From the NCBI GenBank assembly GCA_022316685.1, contig JAKJHU010000023.1, positions 7,427,192 through 7,491,191 of the forward strand: 64,000 bases of DNA, written 5' to 3'. Shown piece after piece: positions 38,342-51,000 of this stretch; position 1 is the stretch's first letter, and every line of letters begins with the position of its first letter. The notes beneath the pieces are model-generated. The model was given only the letters and a program-made list of their open reading frames with translations, was not told where the DNA came from and ran no database searches. A program made the translations under genes and the position numbers. Source of the stretch: Progne subis subis (taxonomy: Eukaryota; Chordata; Aves; Passeriformes; Hirundinidae).

Positions 38342-38479
38342 TGTTCTCATGAAGCTGAAACTGGGCATACAAGTTCCAGGGTTGAAGAACTCCTTCAGGG
38401 CTTCCTTGCTCATGCCTGGAGTTACTTGTAATGCGTTGGTAACCTCCCTCTCCAATCTCTGTACCACGTCCTTCTGCTG
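38342..38479 (-). pseudogene. Minus-strand coding-like fragment (46 codons)
   Basis: On the minus strand a 46-codon open frame runs from 38479 to a TAA at 38339-38341. It reads QQKDVVQRLEREVTNALQV and then a stretch containing PGMSKEALKEFF, with protein-like, amphipathic composition and a natural-looking C-terminus (SFSFMRT). Upstream on that strand there is an in-frame TGA at 38480-38482 overlapping a possible tandem acceptor ACAGCAG. A pyrimidine-rich tract ending TTTACAG lies about 35 bp further up. It may be a last exon or retrocopy remnant of an unidentified gene. A competing frame (38265-38501) over the same DNA is longer but less protein-like. I do not recognise the protein. Confidence 0.25.
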
Positions 38480-39832
38480 TCAAATCACAGCTGCATGACA
38501 CTGAGCGCTGTAAAGAATGAGAGAAAATATTAATTACAGCTGTGTTAGAGAGAGGTTTTTATTTGAAGACTGTTGTGTTATTGGAGGCTTTCTCAGTCAT
38601 GCTTTTGAGCCTGTCTGTACTAAAATGAGATTCTCTCAAGTCCTACCATTGAAGAATGTATCTGGAAGGACAGACAGGGAGATGGGATTTGAGTTTTGAC
38701 AACCAGCAGCACTAGCATTTGCTAATGAGTGCTAACAGATGTGTTTGTTTCCTTCTGATGTTTTCAGACATTCATAAAGTGAAAACAGGTTTTACAGGGA
38801 GAGGCTAAATTACTATCTCTTACTAGATTGCGTTGTTGGAAAAATTGACTAGGCACCCACACTTGGTATCCCCTCATCAGATCTGGCAACAAGCAATGAA
38901 ATTAAAGATAAATACTGGCTACAGACAATTGTTTTTAGTTGAAGCCAATTAATATTAGCTGGTTAGACTGCTTGAGGAAAAAGAGAAGTTTGTATCACTG
39001 GGGGATGATGTGGAGTAGCAGGGGAAGAGATGAACTTGAAAGGGCATTTTTGATACTATGATGCCATTATAGTGACTCTACCATTTTGTTGAACTTCATG
39101 TCAAAGTAATAAGACTTTGCATTCCTGCTGCTGTCAGGGCAATGTAAACAGGACTTGTAAAAAAGTGTCACATGTAAGGATTCAGTGACAATACAGAGTG
39201 ATTAACTACAACTGCTTTTCTACGTATGCAGAAAAAATTACGCCAACACAATTGGCTGGTGCAGATCCTTTGGTAGCACTAACAGAGCTCCTTGATTTTT
39301 TTGGTGTTAAGAGTGGCAACTTGAAATTTTTTTTTTTTTCTTTTTTCTGCATGTGTGTGCCTTTCAATGAGGAGCATTGTAAGATAAGACAGAACCAAAT
39401 TGGTCTTTGTGAACTTTATGGACAAGCAACCTCACTTGTGATAGGAACGTGCACCTCCTGCTCTGGTGTTCTTTCATGGTTATAAGGGTGTTAGCATGAA
39501 GTATTGCCAGGGAGCTTCTGCTGTGCAGCAACTCTATGGCAAAGCTTTGCTTCAGGGCCATCTAACAGAGCCCTGCACAGCAAGCAGACAGGCTGTACCA
39601 GCAAAAGCTCAATCAGCTAAACCAGCTCCTGCTACTTTCAGTCACTGGCAGGGGCTTCCGCTGGTTCAGAATTAGTTGGTTGCTAATCACCTCCTAGTCC
39701 TTCCTGCTTCAGCTATGTTGGCAGAAGTTTGCAAATAGGTACCATTTTAGAAAATTCCACTTTGGTTGTTTAACATATATAGCACATTGTTGCATTGTAG
39801 TATTTTCCCTGTTTGTGGGGTTTTGTGATTTT

Positions 39833-39834
<2 letters not shown>

Positions 39835-39879
<45 letters not shown>

Positions 39880-39880
39880 G
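39835..39880 (+). repeat. (GTT)n microsatellite, about 15 units
   Basis: About fifteen uninterrupted GTT units are followed by a G and a T-run. The apparent polyleucine and polyglutamine frames across it are artefacts. Likely polymorphic in length. Confidence 0.9.
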
Positions 39881-41194
39881 GTTTTTTTTTTCCCTTCTCC
39901 TTTTGTATTTTTCCTCCTCTCTAAAGATTTTACAACTATGCCTCTTAGTTATATGTACCTGCTCTTGGATATAGCCATTAACCACCTGCCTCTCTTGGAA
40001 GAAAGAAGTTTAAGGTTTGAATTCTGTGACTGGGAGAGAGTAGTTAATATTCAGATTTTATCCTCATGTGAAAGGGCTAGAATGAATAATGACAGCTGTG
40101 GAAGCTGTGCAAAATACTCGGACAGTATTTAATATCCAAATAAATATTGTTTTTTCATAAAACATTAGCACATTAACTTCTGGTTTTGTATTCAACCATT
40201 AGCAGATGAGACAACTGGGAAGGAGAGAATGAACAGTTTCTCTAGCACCTTTTTAAGAGAAAAAAATACCTACAGGTATCTAGAAAAGCTTCTTTAAGAT
40301 GAACACATAGTAAGCTAACTTCACTGTACAGATCATCACAATCACAGGCAATTGCAAATTACATTGTTTGAAATGTTAATGGAGCATTTTTGTGCACTGT
40401 GGAAACCATTGCTGTGCTAGCACAAAACCAAAGTTGAGTTCAGTGGCATGTTGCAAGCTCCTCTCTGCTGGGTGCACAAAGCCTTGTGCAGAGAGAAAAG
40501 CTGTACATCTTGTACTGTTTTATATTGCTTCCATGCAAGTGGTAATGATGGTGTGACTAAGCAAAAGCTTGAAGAAGCACAAGATTGATCAGGATAGTAA
40601 AAAGGATAAATAAGAAAAACATTGAAAAATGGGCACAGGACAAACCATGTAAATTCAAACATCTCTGAAAAAGCAGTGCTCTAATAGCTCCCCACAGGAA
40701 AGTTAGATGCTTTATTTATATAATATATGGTAATTTTTGTAAATTGTAGCTGCCAGGTTGTATATGTGTTCTAAAAATCACATTTAATCTTAAAGGTGGT
40801 GTTTTAGTTAATCATGGCTGTGTAACAATGAGTGTTAGAATTGCTTGAATAGTTATGACTTATGTAGCTTCATTTCTTATCCTTGAGCTCACATGAATGC
40901 TTGATCAGTGTTACGATTGACTATAAAAGTATAGATAACTTTATTTGCAGTGTTCCGGTTTGGGACACCTATTTTATTCTGTGAAATGTCATTCAGTAAC
41001 TCTAGGTCATATTTGCTTCCACAGTATAAAGCATTCTAAAACATTCTCTCCTCACTCTATCATTCCTGCAACTCAGCCTGATATCTGAAATCATACATCA
41101 TAAAGGTAGTGTAGACAGATCTGCTATAATGCCTCATCCAGAAGAAAATCTCAGAGACTAAATTGAGACAGAAAATTGATTTTCTCAGAAAGTT

Positions 41195-42493
41195 CCTTGG
41201 GGGAGGCTCCTGAGGAGTAGCAGAAGGCAAAAGTCAATCATCTTTTCAAGAAGGAAAAGAAGGAGAATTTGGGGAACTCAAGCCTCATGTTTGCCTTCTG
41301 GAAGCCATTTCCAAACATATGAAGGACAGGAAGATGGTTGGGAGTAGTCAGTGTGGATTTATGAAATAGAAGTCATGTCTGAGCAATCTGTTGGTCTTCT
41401 ACCATGAGATCACTGACTTGGTGGACAGTGGATGTTGTTTATGTTGACTTCAGCAAAGCTTTTGTGGCTGTCTCCTGTAACTCGAGGAGCGGATGAGGTG
41501 CAGCCCAGGTGAGTGGAACAACCTGGCTGAAATGTGGGACTCAAAGGGCAGCACAAGCTCCAGGTGCAGGCTGGTCCCTGGCAGTGGTGCCGCAGGGGTG
41601 GGTAATGGGGCTGATGCTGCTCGGTGTCTGCACTAATGACCAGGAGAACAGGGCAGAGAGGGCTCTGAGCAGGTTGGCAGGTGCTGCAGAACTGGCAAGT
41701 GTTTGCCTCCCCACAGGGTCGTGCTGCCATTTGTAGAGGCCTCAAGGGGCTGGAGAAATGGGCTGGCAGGATGCTCATGAGCAGAGGGAAATGGCAAGTC
41801 CTGCAGCTGGGGAGGAATAATCCTGGGCAGGAGTTCAGGCTGTGCCTGAGTGTGTGGAAAGCAGCTTTGTGGAGAAGGGCCCAGGGATCCTGGGGGACAC
41901 GAAGCAGAGCGTGAGGCAGCTCCTGGCTCCCTGGGCTGTTCTAGGCAGGGTGCTGTGAGCAGGAGGAGTGATGTGATCCTTCTCCCCTTCTCCTTTCTGG
42001 TGAGGCACCTGTGGCATTCTGTGTCCAGTTCTGGGTTCTCAGGTACAAGAGAGAGATGGAGAGAGTGGAGTGAATCCTGTGCAGGGCTGTGAAGGAGCCT
42101 GTGACATCTGGGGAGAGTCTGGAAGAGAAGGGATTGTTCAGTCTGGAGAAGAGAAGGCTCAGGCTGATGTTATTAAGTGTCTGAGTACGTGATGTGTTAG
42201 AGTACAGAAAGAGCCAGAGTCCTCCTTGGCAGTAGACAGTGAAAGAAGAGACAGTGAGTATGAATTGAAATACAGGAAAATCATTTAAATAGAAGAAAAA
42301 CTGTTTTGAAGTTGGCCAAAAGCTGGAACAGGTTGTCCAAGGATATTGTGAAGCCTTCATGTTTGAATGTAATTAACAGCCAGCTGAGCACAGCCTCGAG
42401 TATCCTGCTCTTACTGACCCTGAACTGAGCCAGTGGGCTGGACTAAGCAATCTGCAGAGCTGCCTTCCTGACTTGGCCATTCTGTGAGCCTGT
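41195..42493 (+). mobile_element. CR1 LINE, second copy
   Basis: The CR1 begins at about 41195 with sequence like the ORF2 stretch ATCTTTTCAAGAAGGAAAAG and includes the reverse-transcriptase motif VDVVYVDFSKAF at 41428-41463. Unlike copy 1 it retains the stretch after 41980: CTGGTGAGGCACCTGTGGCA, GTGTCCAGTTCTGGG and an AAGAGAAGGCTCAGG-type block. It ends with a degraded CR1 3' end, ACTTGGCCATTCTGTGAGCC, near 42493. It is disrupted by frameshifts and deletions and cannot encode an active protein. The 5' boundary is approximate. Confidence 0.83.
41309..41980 (+). repeat. 672-bp near-identical block, copy 2
   Basis: Partner of 25344-26015 in direct orientation. The five differences from copy 1 are all transitions, near 41627, 41771, 41821, 41859 and 41911, and there are no indels. 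Left of 41309 and right of 41980 the two CR1 copies are clearly different. Confidence 0.9.
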
Positions 42494-43290
42494 AAAAGCA
42501 ATTAGTTGGATCACAGTACTTTGGCTCAATAGGGATCACTCAGGCTATGGAGTAGTATACAGGAAAGTAAGCAGAAGTACAAGACACCTTAAAGGCTCTA
42601 TCTTGGGAATAAGCAATGCCTTTTCTGTATAATCAAGTTAAGTATTGGTTATAGTTTCCACTTCTAATTATAACTACATAGCTTTTCTTTCAATGAGCAA
42701 CATTTTTCACACTGCAATTAAAAATATGCCTACACACACACACATGCACTTACTGCCAAGACTGAAGAAGGAGGTTTTAGTAATATGAAATTCATGATTT
42801 TTAAGCATTTGTATATGCTGAGTGAACTGTGCCTTTAGTTGGTTTTTTTTTAACAAAACCTAGCTTTCTTCAGGCTATACTTTTATGTGCATCCATTTCC
42901 CTCCCTTGTTATTTATCCCATATACCACAATGTGACGATTAACTGTGAAGAAGTGAGTTGTTAATGTATTGCAAGTCATAAGTTACCCTTTGTGAAAGTG
43001 GGAATCTACAGAAAGTATCCGTATTTTGTGAAAGGCGGCGATACAAATTCAGGACTTGTCTGATGTAAAATAGTCTAGGGGGATGTGGTGGTTAGAAGTA
43101 ACTGCTGAGAAAACTTGCAAACAAAGAAATAAAAATATCAGAATATTAATGAAGATGTTACTCTGAGTAGCTTCAAATTACTCAGAGAGGTGAGGGGTGA
43201 GGTAACGGGTGTGGAAGTGTGTATGTATGGGTTGGTGTGGGAGTGAGAGAGCAAGGGCATGGGATGAGTTTGGAAAATATCTCTTCGATC

Positions 43291-43314
43291 ATCCCCTTGC
43301 TCTTGCAAGGGGAT
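43291..43314. repeat. Perfect 10-bp hairpin with 4-nt loop
   Basis: ATCCCCTTGC, loop TCTT, then GCAAGGGGAT form a perfect 10-bp GC-balanced stem. Flanking bases do not extend it, so it is too short for a microRNA precursor. In a vertebrate intron it is not a terminator. Confidence 0.6.
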
Positions 43315-44917
43315 CCATGTTTCACATTCATGAAGATTCATAGGGTTGTTGTGCCCAGTGAATGCTGCTTGAGAATGCCTTTTCTCTCCTGGTTAGAAAT
43401 GTTCCTTTAGCCTCAACTTGTGAGTTAAGGTGGCTTTTGGTTTTTTTTTTCCCCCCGTGGTGTTTCATCAATCCTGTTTGCTCTTTGTCCTTAAACAGAC
43501 TTGGAAGGTCTTCTGTGTGCTTGAGATAGTGTGGCAAGGTAGGCTTTGGTTCTCTTGAGAATACAAGCAGCACTTCTCTGTGTTTCATTTTACAGCACAT
43601 GCTGGACAGACATGACATGATAAAGAGTGATACATAGTAACCCAGATTAAACTTCACTATTGCACTCTGTATTGAGTTTGACTCATCCATTATCTGTTTA
43701 ATACTTTTTTCTCTCATTTTGTAGTAACCTGTAAATCAATTCATGGGCCTGTATTCATCAAATGGACTCAAAACTATGTGAAAAGCAGTCTTCATGGTCT
43801 TTCGAAAATCACAGCAATTTTTACTATCTTTCTCTAGCTACTCAGAATTGCTGTAACTCTCTCTGAAACTCATCTCATAATAAGATTGAGGTTTTTTTGT
43901 TCTGTACACTAATGATTGGTTTGAATTTTTTCATGTCATTGGGATTGCTTTTCTCTCCTTTGCTGCTACACATACAGTTTGGCCTGTTCACCAAAATTGC
44001 TTTTTACTAGCTTGCCTGTGGGTAAGAGCGTGTGTTAATTTGTGGACTCTATCGGTCAGCCCGAGAACCACCTGTGTGCTGTCGGGTAAGCAGGATTCTG
44101 ACTGCGATGAGTTTTGTTGAAGAAGTTGTACATCAAATGAGTGTTGGTTTTTTCACTTACCTGAAATAGCCTCCATTTCACAGTTCCCACAGAGCCATCT
44201 TTTTCTTACAACCCTTTCTTTTACTGCTAATAATAACCTTCTCTTATGAGTTCTTAACAGCCATAGGATTCCCAAACTGTATGAAGGGGAAAGAAGGATT
44301 TAATAATTCTGAGAAAAAATTATTGAGTGAAAAGGAAAAGAAAAATTGTGGGGGGAAAAATTGTGATGTATATGGGGCTTTATATGCCATTGTGGAACTA
44401 TTTAAATAATTTAGCTGCCAAATGAATCACACTCCTGTCATTCATGGAGAGCTCTGCTAAGATAGAAGCTTTGTATGGACAAGATGTTTTCAGAATAGGG
44501 AATTTGAGCAGCCCTTTCTGTCTTGAAGTAAAAATTATTTTCAGTAGGCATATTCTAAACACATTGTACCTGTCTGAGAGAAGTACAAGAAGCACAAAAT
44601 CTTGGAGTAGAATTTTGTGCTTGAGTTCAGTAACACTTGGCAGAGGCCAGCCAGAATAGAAGATTATCTAGAGTACATTTAGAAATAGAATATTTGCCTC
44701 TTTAGGAAAAACTTGTGAGAAACTGGTATTAGGCTGGTATTAGACTTAAGCTAGGAAAATAGAGGAACAATGAAATTGTGATAGAGCAGTTGAGGGAAAA
44801 GATTGCCATGGCTGGGGCATGTTTGCTGCTCTGAAGTGATGAAACTGGTGCCCACTGTTAAAACAGATAAAAATAAAAAAATAAAGGATGGATAAGAACA
44901 GTGTCCAGAATAAAAGT

Positions 44918-44968
44918 TTCTGTTGAATTGCTAACATTTGCAAATGCTAGCAATTCTGTTGAATTGCT
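44918..44968. repeat. 32-bp near-palindrome overlapping a 15-bp direct repeat
   Basis: Positions 44925-44956 form a palindrome with one mismatched pair (A44934 against C44947), centred on CATTTGCAAATG. The 15-mer TTCTGTTGAATTGCT occurs at 44918-44932 and again at 44954-44968, overlapping both ends of the palindrome. Such a combination can arise by replication template switching. Confidence 0.7.
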
Positions 44969-45039
44969 GAATTTTAGAAGGGTGATTGAAAGGGTGTGAA
45001 GCTGTGGGTTGGGGTTAAAAGGCTTGGATAGGGCACCTT

Positions 45040-45076
45040 AACCCAGTGTAACCCACTGTATCTTTCAACCCAGTGT
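45040..45076 (+). repeat. Three copies of AACCCASTGT
   Basis: AACCCAGTGT (45040-45049), AACCCACTGT (45050-45059) and AACCCAGTGT (45067-45076) make a short imperfect tandem array. No known regulatory motif is recognised. Confidence 0.55.
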
Positions 45077-48000
45077 GTTGAAAAACGTAAATGCAGTTTA
45101 AAAAACCCCAGACAACACTAAGATGAAAGTGAACTGGAGGAAATGCAGAGTAATATTCAAGTGCAGCATACCAGTTCTGCTTTTGGATTTGGGTTTTTGG
45201 GGTTTGTTGGTTTTTTAGGTGCTTTTTCTTCTATTCTCTTCCTCATTACCACCCTGCTACTAAGCATGCCCCCATGGCGTTCTCTGCAGACCATAAACAC
45301 TGTCTGTAAGCCATCTACTGCGCCTGTTTCACAGAGGTTTGGTATAAAAACAAGGGACAAGACAGGTAGAAGTTGCTGGAATGCATAGGAAGTTAAGAAC
45401 TGGAGCCCTGAGGTGGAGCAGAGGGGCTCTTGGGAGCCACCCCATAGGGCCCTCAGTCTGTTTGTACTGGTTACCAAGGTTTAAGAGAAGGAGCAACGAG
45501 TTCTTGGGTTTAAAAATCCTGTGTACTGGCAAAGACAGACATCTATGTTTGTAATAAGTTTTTATCTTGTGGTATTTTCAAATGCATCATAGTGACTTCA
45601 TATTGATTCCCCTCAGTTAGCTTCCTTTAAAACTGCAGTAAACTGTGTGATAAAAATCAATTTCTCTGATTTTCTTTTTGGTTTTGGGGTTTCACTTTTA
45701 ACAGATATTCACCAGCAGTTACTTTGCATAGCTTTGTTTTATGAAATCTTTCCTTATTAGTGGTTTGCAGTGTTACCTTCATGGATTTGATCCAAAGCTC
45801 ATGTGGTCCATTGTATGGCTCCCTTTGGATTGCACTGCCTATTGCTGATCGTGAGATGCATATTCTTCAATTTACACTGTTGTTTGAATATTTTAATATT
45901 TAACTCTGTACACATGTGTGTGTCTTATCTATATCCAAACCATACTCTGAGTTTTTTCACAGTCTCTAAGGAGAAGCAGAAAACACTGCAAACTGCATGG
46001 ACCAATTTTGTCACTTAAAAGTTACACACTGCTATGGAGCTGGTTTATTGTCTTTTTCTTTCTTGAAACCTAACTCTTTTAAATTATATTAATAAGAAAT
46101 AATTGTCTAAGGACAAAACCTTAACAAGTAGTTTCAATTCAACAATTTAAGAAAGTTGAATCAGGTGGATCTGCTTTATTGTATTAAGGTGAGGTAGTCG
46201 AATGTAGCCCTTGCATCTATTACCTTGCAGAGGCTGAGTGTCATTCTGAAGTCTCTTTTCCTCTTTGTGGCAAGTGGCATCTTTCTTGGTTGCATCTAAA
46301 AATCAGAGTCAGCTATGATTTTTTATGTTTGGGATCTCTGCAAACAGTGCCCCTGCAATGTACAGGAGGCAGTTCCTGTTCATGCTGATGAATTTCTGCT
46401 AGAGCAGCTCAGCATGTCTGTTCTGCAGCTAATTATAATAACTTCAGGCCTCAGGGCTGTAAGTGCTCAACATGTCAAGGACTGAACACCTGCATGAACT
46501 TTTTTCTCCTGAAGTACCTGTTTAATATTTAATTAATGACTACACTATTTAAAATTGTTCATGCATTTATGTCCCTTTGCCTGTAAAACACTTAGTGACA
46601 CCTCTAATATTTGCTCACAGTAAAACAGATCTGAACATTCAAGAAGAACATGCACTCTGAACTTCTGTAAGCTCTTTAATGGCTGCTGTCATGGCTTCTC
46701 TGACACCAGCACTTAACCAGTCTCTTTAATACTGTTTGGGGACACTTTGAGCATAAACAGTGCTAAATAAAGCTTAATGTTGTGCACTACAGCACTACCA
46801 GTGCAGATGGCAAGTAGCAGTTTCATTTTTTGTGAAGTTGGACCACTTACACAATGTTTGCATAACTTCAAGCATAGTCTGATGGAAGAAGTAAAGTGTA
46901 GTTGTGTTTTCAGAGCAGCATGCCAAAAGCAAAGCCAGCTAATGACAATATGTTTCTGATTTGAGCTTCAGGTATACATTTTTTTTTTTCTTTTTAGTAA
47001 TACATGACTGATTCAAATAACAACATGTTTGTATGAACCTAGTGTCCCTGAAGTGATTACACAAGAAGCGTGGTCAGAGGGCTCGGTTGGCTTTGTGGAG
47101 CTTGAGGGTGAACTAGAACTTCTGGTGATGTACTGCTTAATATGGAGGCTGTTTTGCCCTGTAAAGCAGAATTGCATCAATTGGGATTTACCAATAGCTA
47201 TGAAGACACTGAATCTGAATTCTGATGCAATTAAAAAGAAGAGGTACTGTCACAATTTTGCTACCTTCTTGCAAACCTTGTAACAAGAACCATGGGAGGA
47301 AGTGGTATGACTCTCCTCTTTTCATGAGAAGATGCTGACAGGAGCAACAAGGGTGAGCTAAAGGCTGCAACAGTTTATTGCAGAAGGTATTTCTGCATAG
47401 TTTTATAGCCATTCTGCTGAAATTGGAAGAGTAACTATTGTTGTAGTTTACTGTCACAAATAACCCAACCTTGAGGACTTCTACAGCCCAAAAAACGCCA
47501 TATATAATGTAAAGAAAACTGGTAACTCTTGAGGTAAGAATCATCATATAGCATGAAAATTATCTTGGATGAGCACCTGGTTCTCTGTAGGAGTTTTTAG
47601 AAGCAACTTTTGTCAAGAGCAAAGCTCCTTTATCTACTCATTCATTTCTTGTCAGGAAGAAAGAAGTTTCCATATTCCTGGATGGGCTGAGCACCTGATT
47701 CACAAGGGCATGAAACTACTATGTTTATTCAAATATGATAGCCTATCATATCAAACACATTTTTTCCACAGTGTATTTCTACTTCAAAAGATCTTAAGTA
47801 ATGCATTTTTAATTTTTAAAAAATGATAGAAATCATGGAGAAAATTATCTACTTGCTCTTTAAAAACAGAATAAATTTGGACTAGATGAATTGACATCAC
47901 TAAAGCCCGAGGCATAAGTTTAATTAGTTACTGGCATAGCTTCCACTGCAGCCATTATGCAGTACATACCTCAGGGAATGTTTGTCTCAGTGGATTTATA

Positions 48001-51000
48001 CTGTCTTATGCTGCATGGATTTTTCTTACCAATGTTAGAAGAAATAAGTGGAAGTGTTAGGAAAACTTTTTTCATGAATTCCTGAAGTGTTGTTAGAATT
48101 TTTTAGCATATAACAGTGTATCATTATCTTAGTAATATTTTTTTTCTTTTTTCACTTTCTGGAATGGGATTTCAAATCTTTGTAGAGACACTAGGGATTT
48201 ATTATACTTCTTGAACAAAATCCTTCTCAGGTACCAGAGCAGTTGTTTTTTGGTTTTTTTTCAGAGGAAGGATGTGTCTGTATTACCAGGAATGCAGCAC
48301 GGATGCAAAGCAGGAATGTGGTGTTCTGTTGTTTTTAACAGTGAATCTGAATTTTTGTAGCTATTAAAAAAAGTTAATTTTTATGAAGTTTATCCCCATT
48401 GCAAAATGGCAGCAAGTTACCCTTGCACTTTTTTTGGGCCTGAATATGTTCCAGGTCTCCAGAGGGTGCCTGGGAATTTGTTCCAAAACCAGGCTTGGCA
48501 GCCTCACTCACGGTCCTGTTCCTGATCACTGTGGGAGGTGCTGGGCACTGGGCTGTGTCTGGGAGCCGGTGTCAGCCCTGTCCATGTCTCCTTCTTGTGT
48601 GGAGCCACAGGATCTTTTCTGCAACTTCACTCTGTGGAGTCTGGCCGCCAATGGCACTAGAGGAACAGATTGTCTAACGGGCACTGCTTTATCATGCCTG
48701 AGAAGCAGTTGCTGGCATACAGACTTCTGAAAAGATTACATTTCCAGCCCAAAAATTCAAAGTGAATTAATAAAGATAGTTTGTGTGCTTGTGCACTATG
48801 GTACTGTCCTAAAACTGGAAGCTGTAGCTTCAGGTCGTGCCTTTGATGCCAACTTTAAAACAAAAGAAACCAGATATAAAGTTTCTTATCCCCGAGACAA
48901 AGGAAGATGAGATACTGATGGAGAAGTCTGTGGATCATAATGCACTAATTAGAAGGGATCAACTAAGTAGAGTATCCTCTCCCTTCTGATTTGGTAGAAC
49001 ATAGAAAATTATTAGTAATTATCATGCAGTATTGTGGATTTACTTTTCCTTGTTTTGAAATTTTAAAATTGTCTGTGAAGAAAGTATCTTGAAATGCACA
49101 GTTTTGGAGATTTTGTGCCACTTCTACTGTTTATGAAATTGCCCTTCCTAATTGAGAAACATCACGAATCCTGGAAGTCACCCATTTGCCTCCTCCTTCT
49201 TTTGGACTGTTGGGGTTGCACAGAAGTGCCAAACATATGCAAGGCTTCAGCTACTCCTAAGCCTTCCTTTGACAGGTGTGTCAGAGACCATGCCAAAATC
49301 TAGGTGTAAGATGTGTTATTAACTCCTTGGGTAGACACAGCCCTTCCAGGATCTTGGACACCTCAAACAGTTTTGGCCCAAGCTCTCCCCCAACATGGCT
49401 GCTTTACTCTGTGTTCGAGGAGCTCAGACAGTTGCTTTGTTCCTTTGCCTCTTCTTCTTTTTCTTTTTTGACTCCCATGTAGCATCTAAAAGAGTCAGAG
49501 TTGTACGTTTTTTGTTTTTAAAATGACTGTTCTCTTGCTCATGTTCAAGCTGAAGCTTCTCTTCAGAGACCTGGTTGGAGACACAGATGAATCATCCTCC
49601 TCCTTCCCTCCCTCTGCAGTGCCACAGAAAGTCACTGTAGATGATGGCTGAGCTCCTGAGACTAAGGGGAAAAGGCAGCTGGAGAGGCTGTCTTGTAGAA
49701 ATTATCAGAGTACTGAAGTTTGCCATCAACGAAAATAATTTAGGAAGAATGATATTTTTAATGAATTGTCTGTTAAAAGCTACAGTTTTAGAGCATAGAA
49801 GGGCTGGGAAATAATAGTTCAAGTTTGGGGATTAAGTACTAAGGAAGGTAGTGTCTCTTTTTGGTCTGTGAAATTGTTAGAAAATGTTTCCAGCCCCGGA
49901 AAACTACTGCTTGATACCATGGCTGCAATACTGAGGCTCTAGATAGGAGCAAGCCTGTATTTCGTCATGCTGTGTGAATGTGCACGATCACATCACTCAA
50001 TGAAAGGTTGATTGTTTTAAAATAATTGTCAACAGCCCTATGACCTCATCCCTTGGAATGAAGGAAGCCAAGAGATTTCTTTGTATTATTCACTGTTTTT
50101 CTCTAAATGCAAATCGAACAAACTACAAATCTTTCAACAAGAAGGTGGCTAAAGAGATACCAAAGATTCAAACAAATTATTAACACATGGAAAATAAAAG
50201 TAGAAATAAACACAGTCTTGCCTGTTGGCTGGCTTTTAATGCCGCTTCTGTCTAATGTCTGCCGTGTGGAAGCAAGAGGAAAGGGAAGGATAATCTATAG
50301 AAGTCTCAAGAAATCCTGAAAAAATATGACATCTCTAACTATTACAGAACTATACTTGTGGCAGCTAGTCTTTGGGGTGGAATTTACTGTAAGAAATGCC
50401 TTTGCCTGCTTTTACTACTGCTGTACACTAACACATTCTGAAATAAGCACAACAGCTTAAGCTGTACAAGCATCTTTGTAAAATGATCACCCGTGCTTTG
50501 TGTGGTTGGTATGAATGAGACTCCTTGACTAGCCTTTTGTAATCACTATAATTTACAGCTGATGAATGAGGTTCCTGCAAGAGGAGTACCTTTCCTCCCT
50601 GGCATTTAGGGAAACAATATGCATTTAAGATTGATGGGATAGGGATCTAGTTGCAGTGGGGTGATTTGAAGGTCTGAGGGGTTCTAGGAAGCTCGGACAG
50701 CACGTCTGAGTGTTGCCACAGGAAATCCAACTTGGATTTCAGTCTTTAAATGGACGTGGCTTGGATCCTGCCAGCCGGAGATGCTGCCTGCCTGCATCTG
50801 TGTGTCCAGGACAGTGTTCTCAAAGATACAGTGCTGCAGCTGTGGTGGTAGGCAGAGAATAAGTGTGCCTGGAGTGTTCCTCATCCTCCTGTTGCTTTAC
50901 TTGAAGTTGTAACCCCGGTCTGCTGAGCTTTCCTTTATGGTGACCCTGGTGGTGGTGAGCACTGACTGCCAGTTTACTCGACCCCTCAGCACAGCACTTC

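Noticed and set aside
39770..40132. Polyleucine and polyglutamine frames
   Set aside because: They translate a (GTT)15 microsatellite. No homologous gene context.
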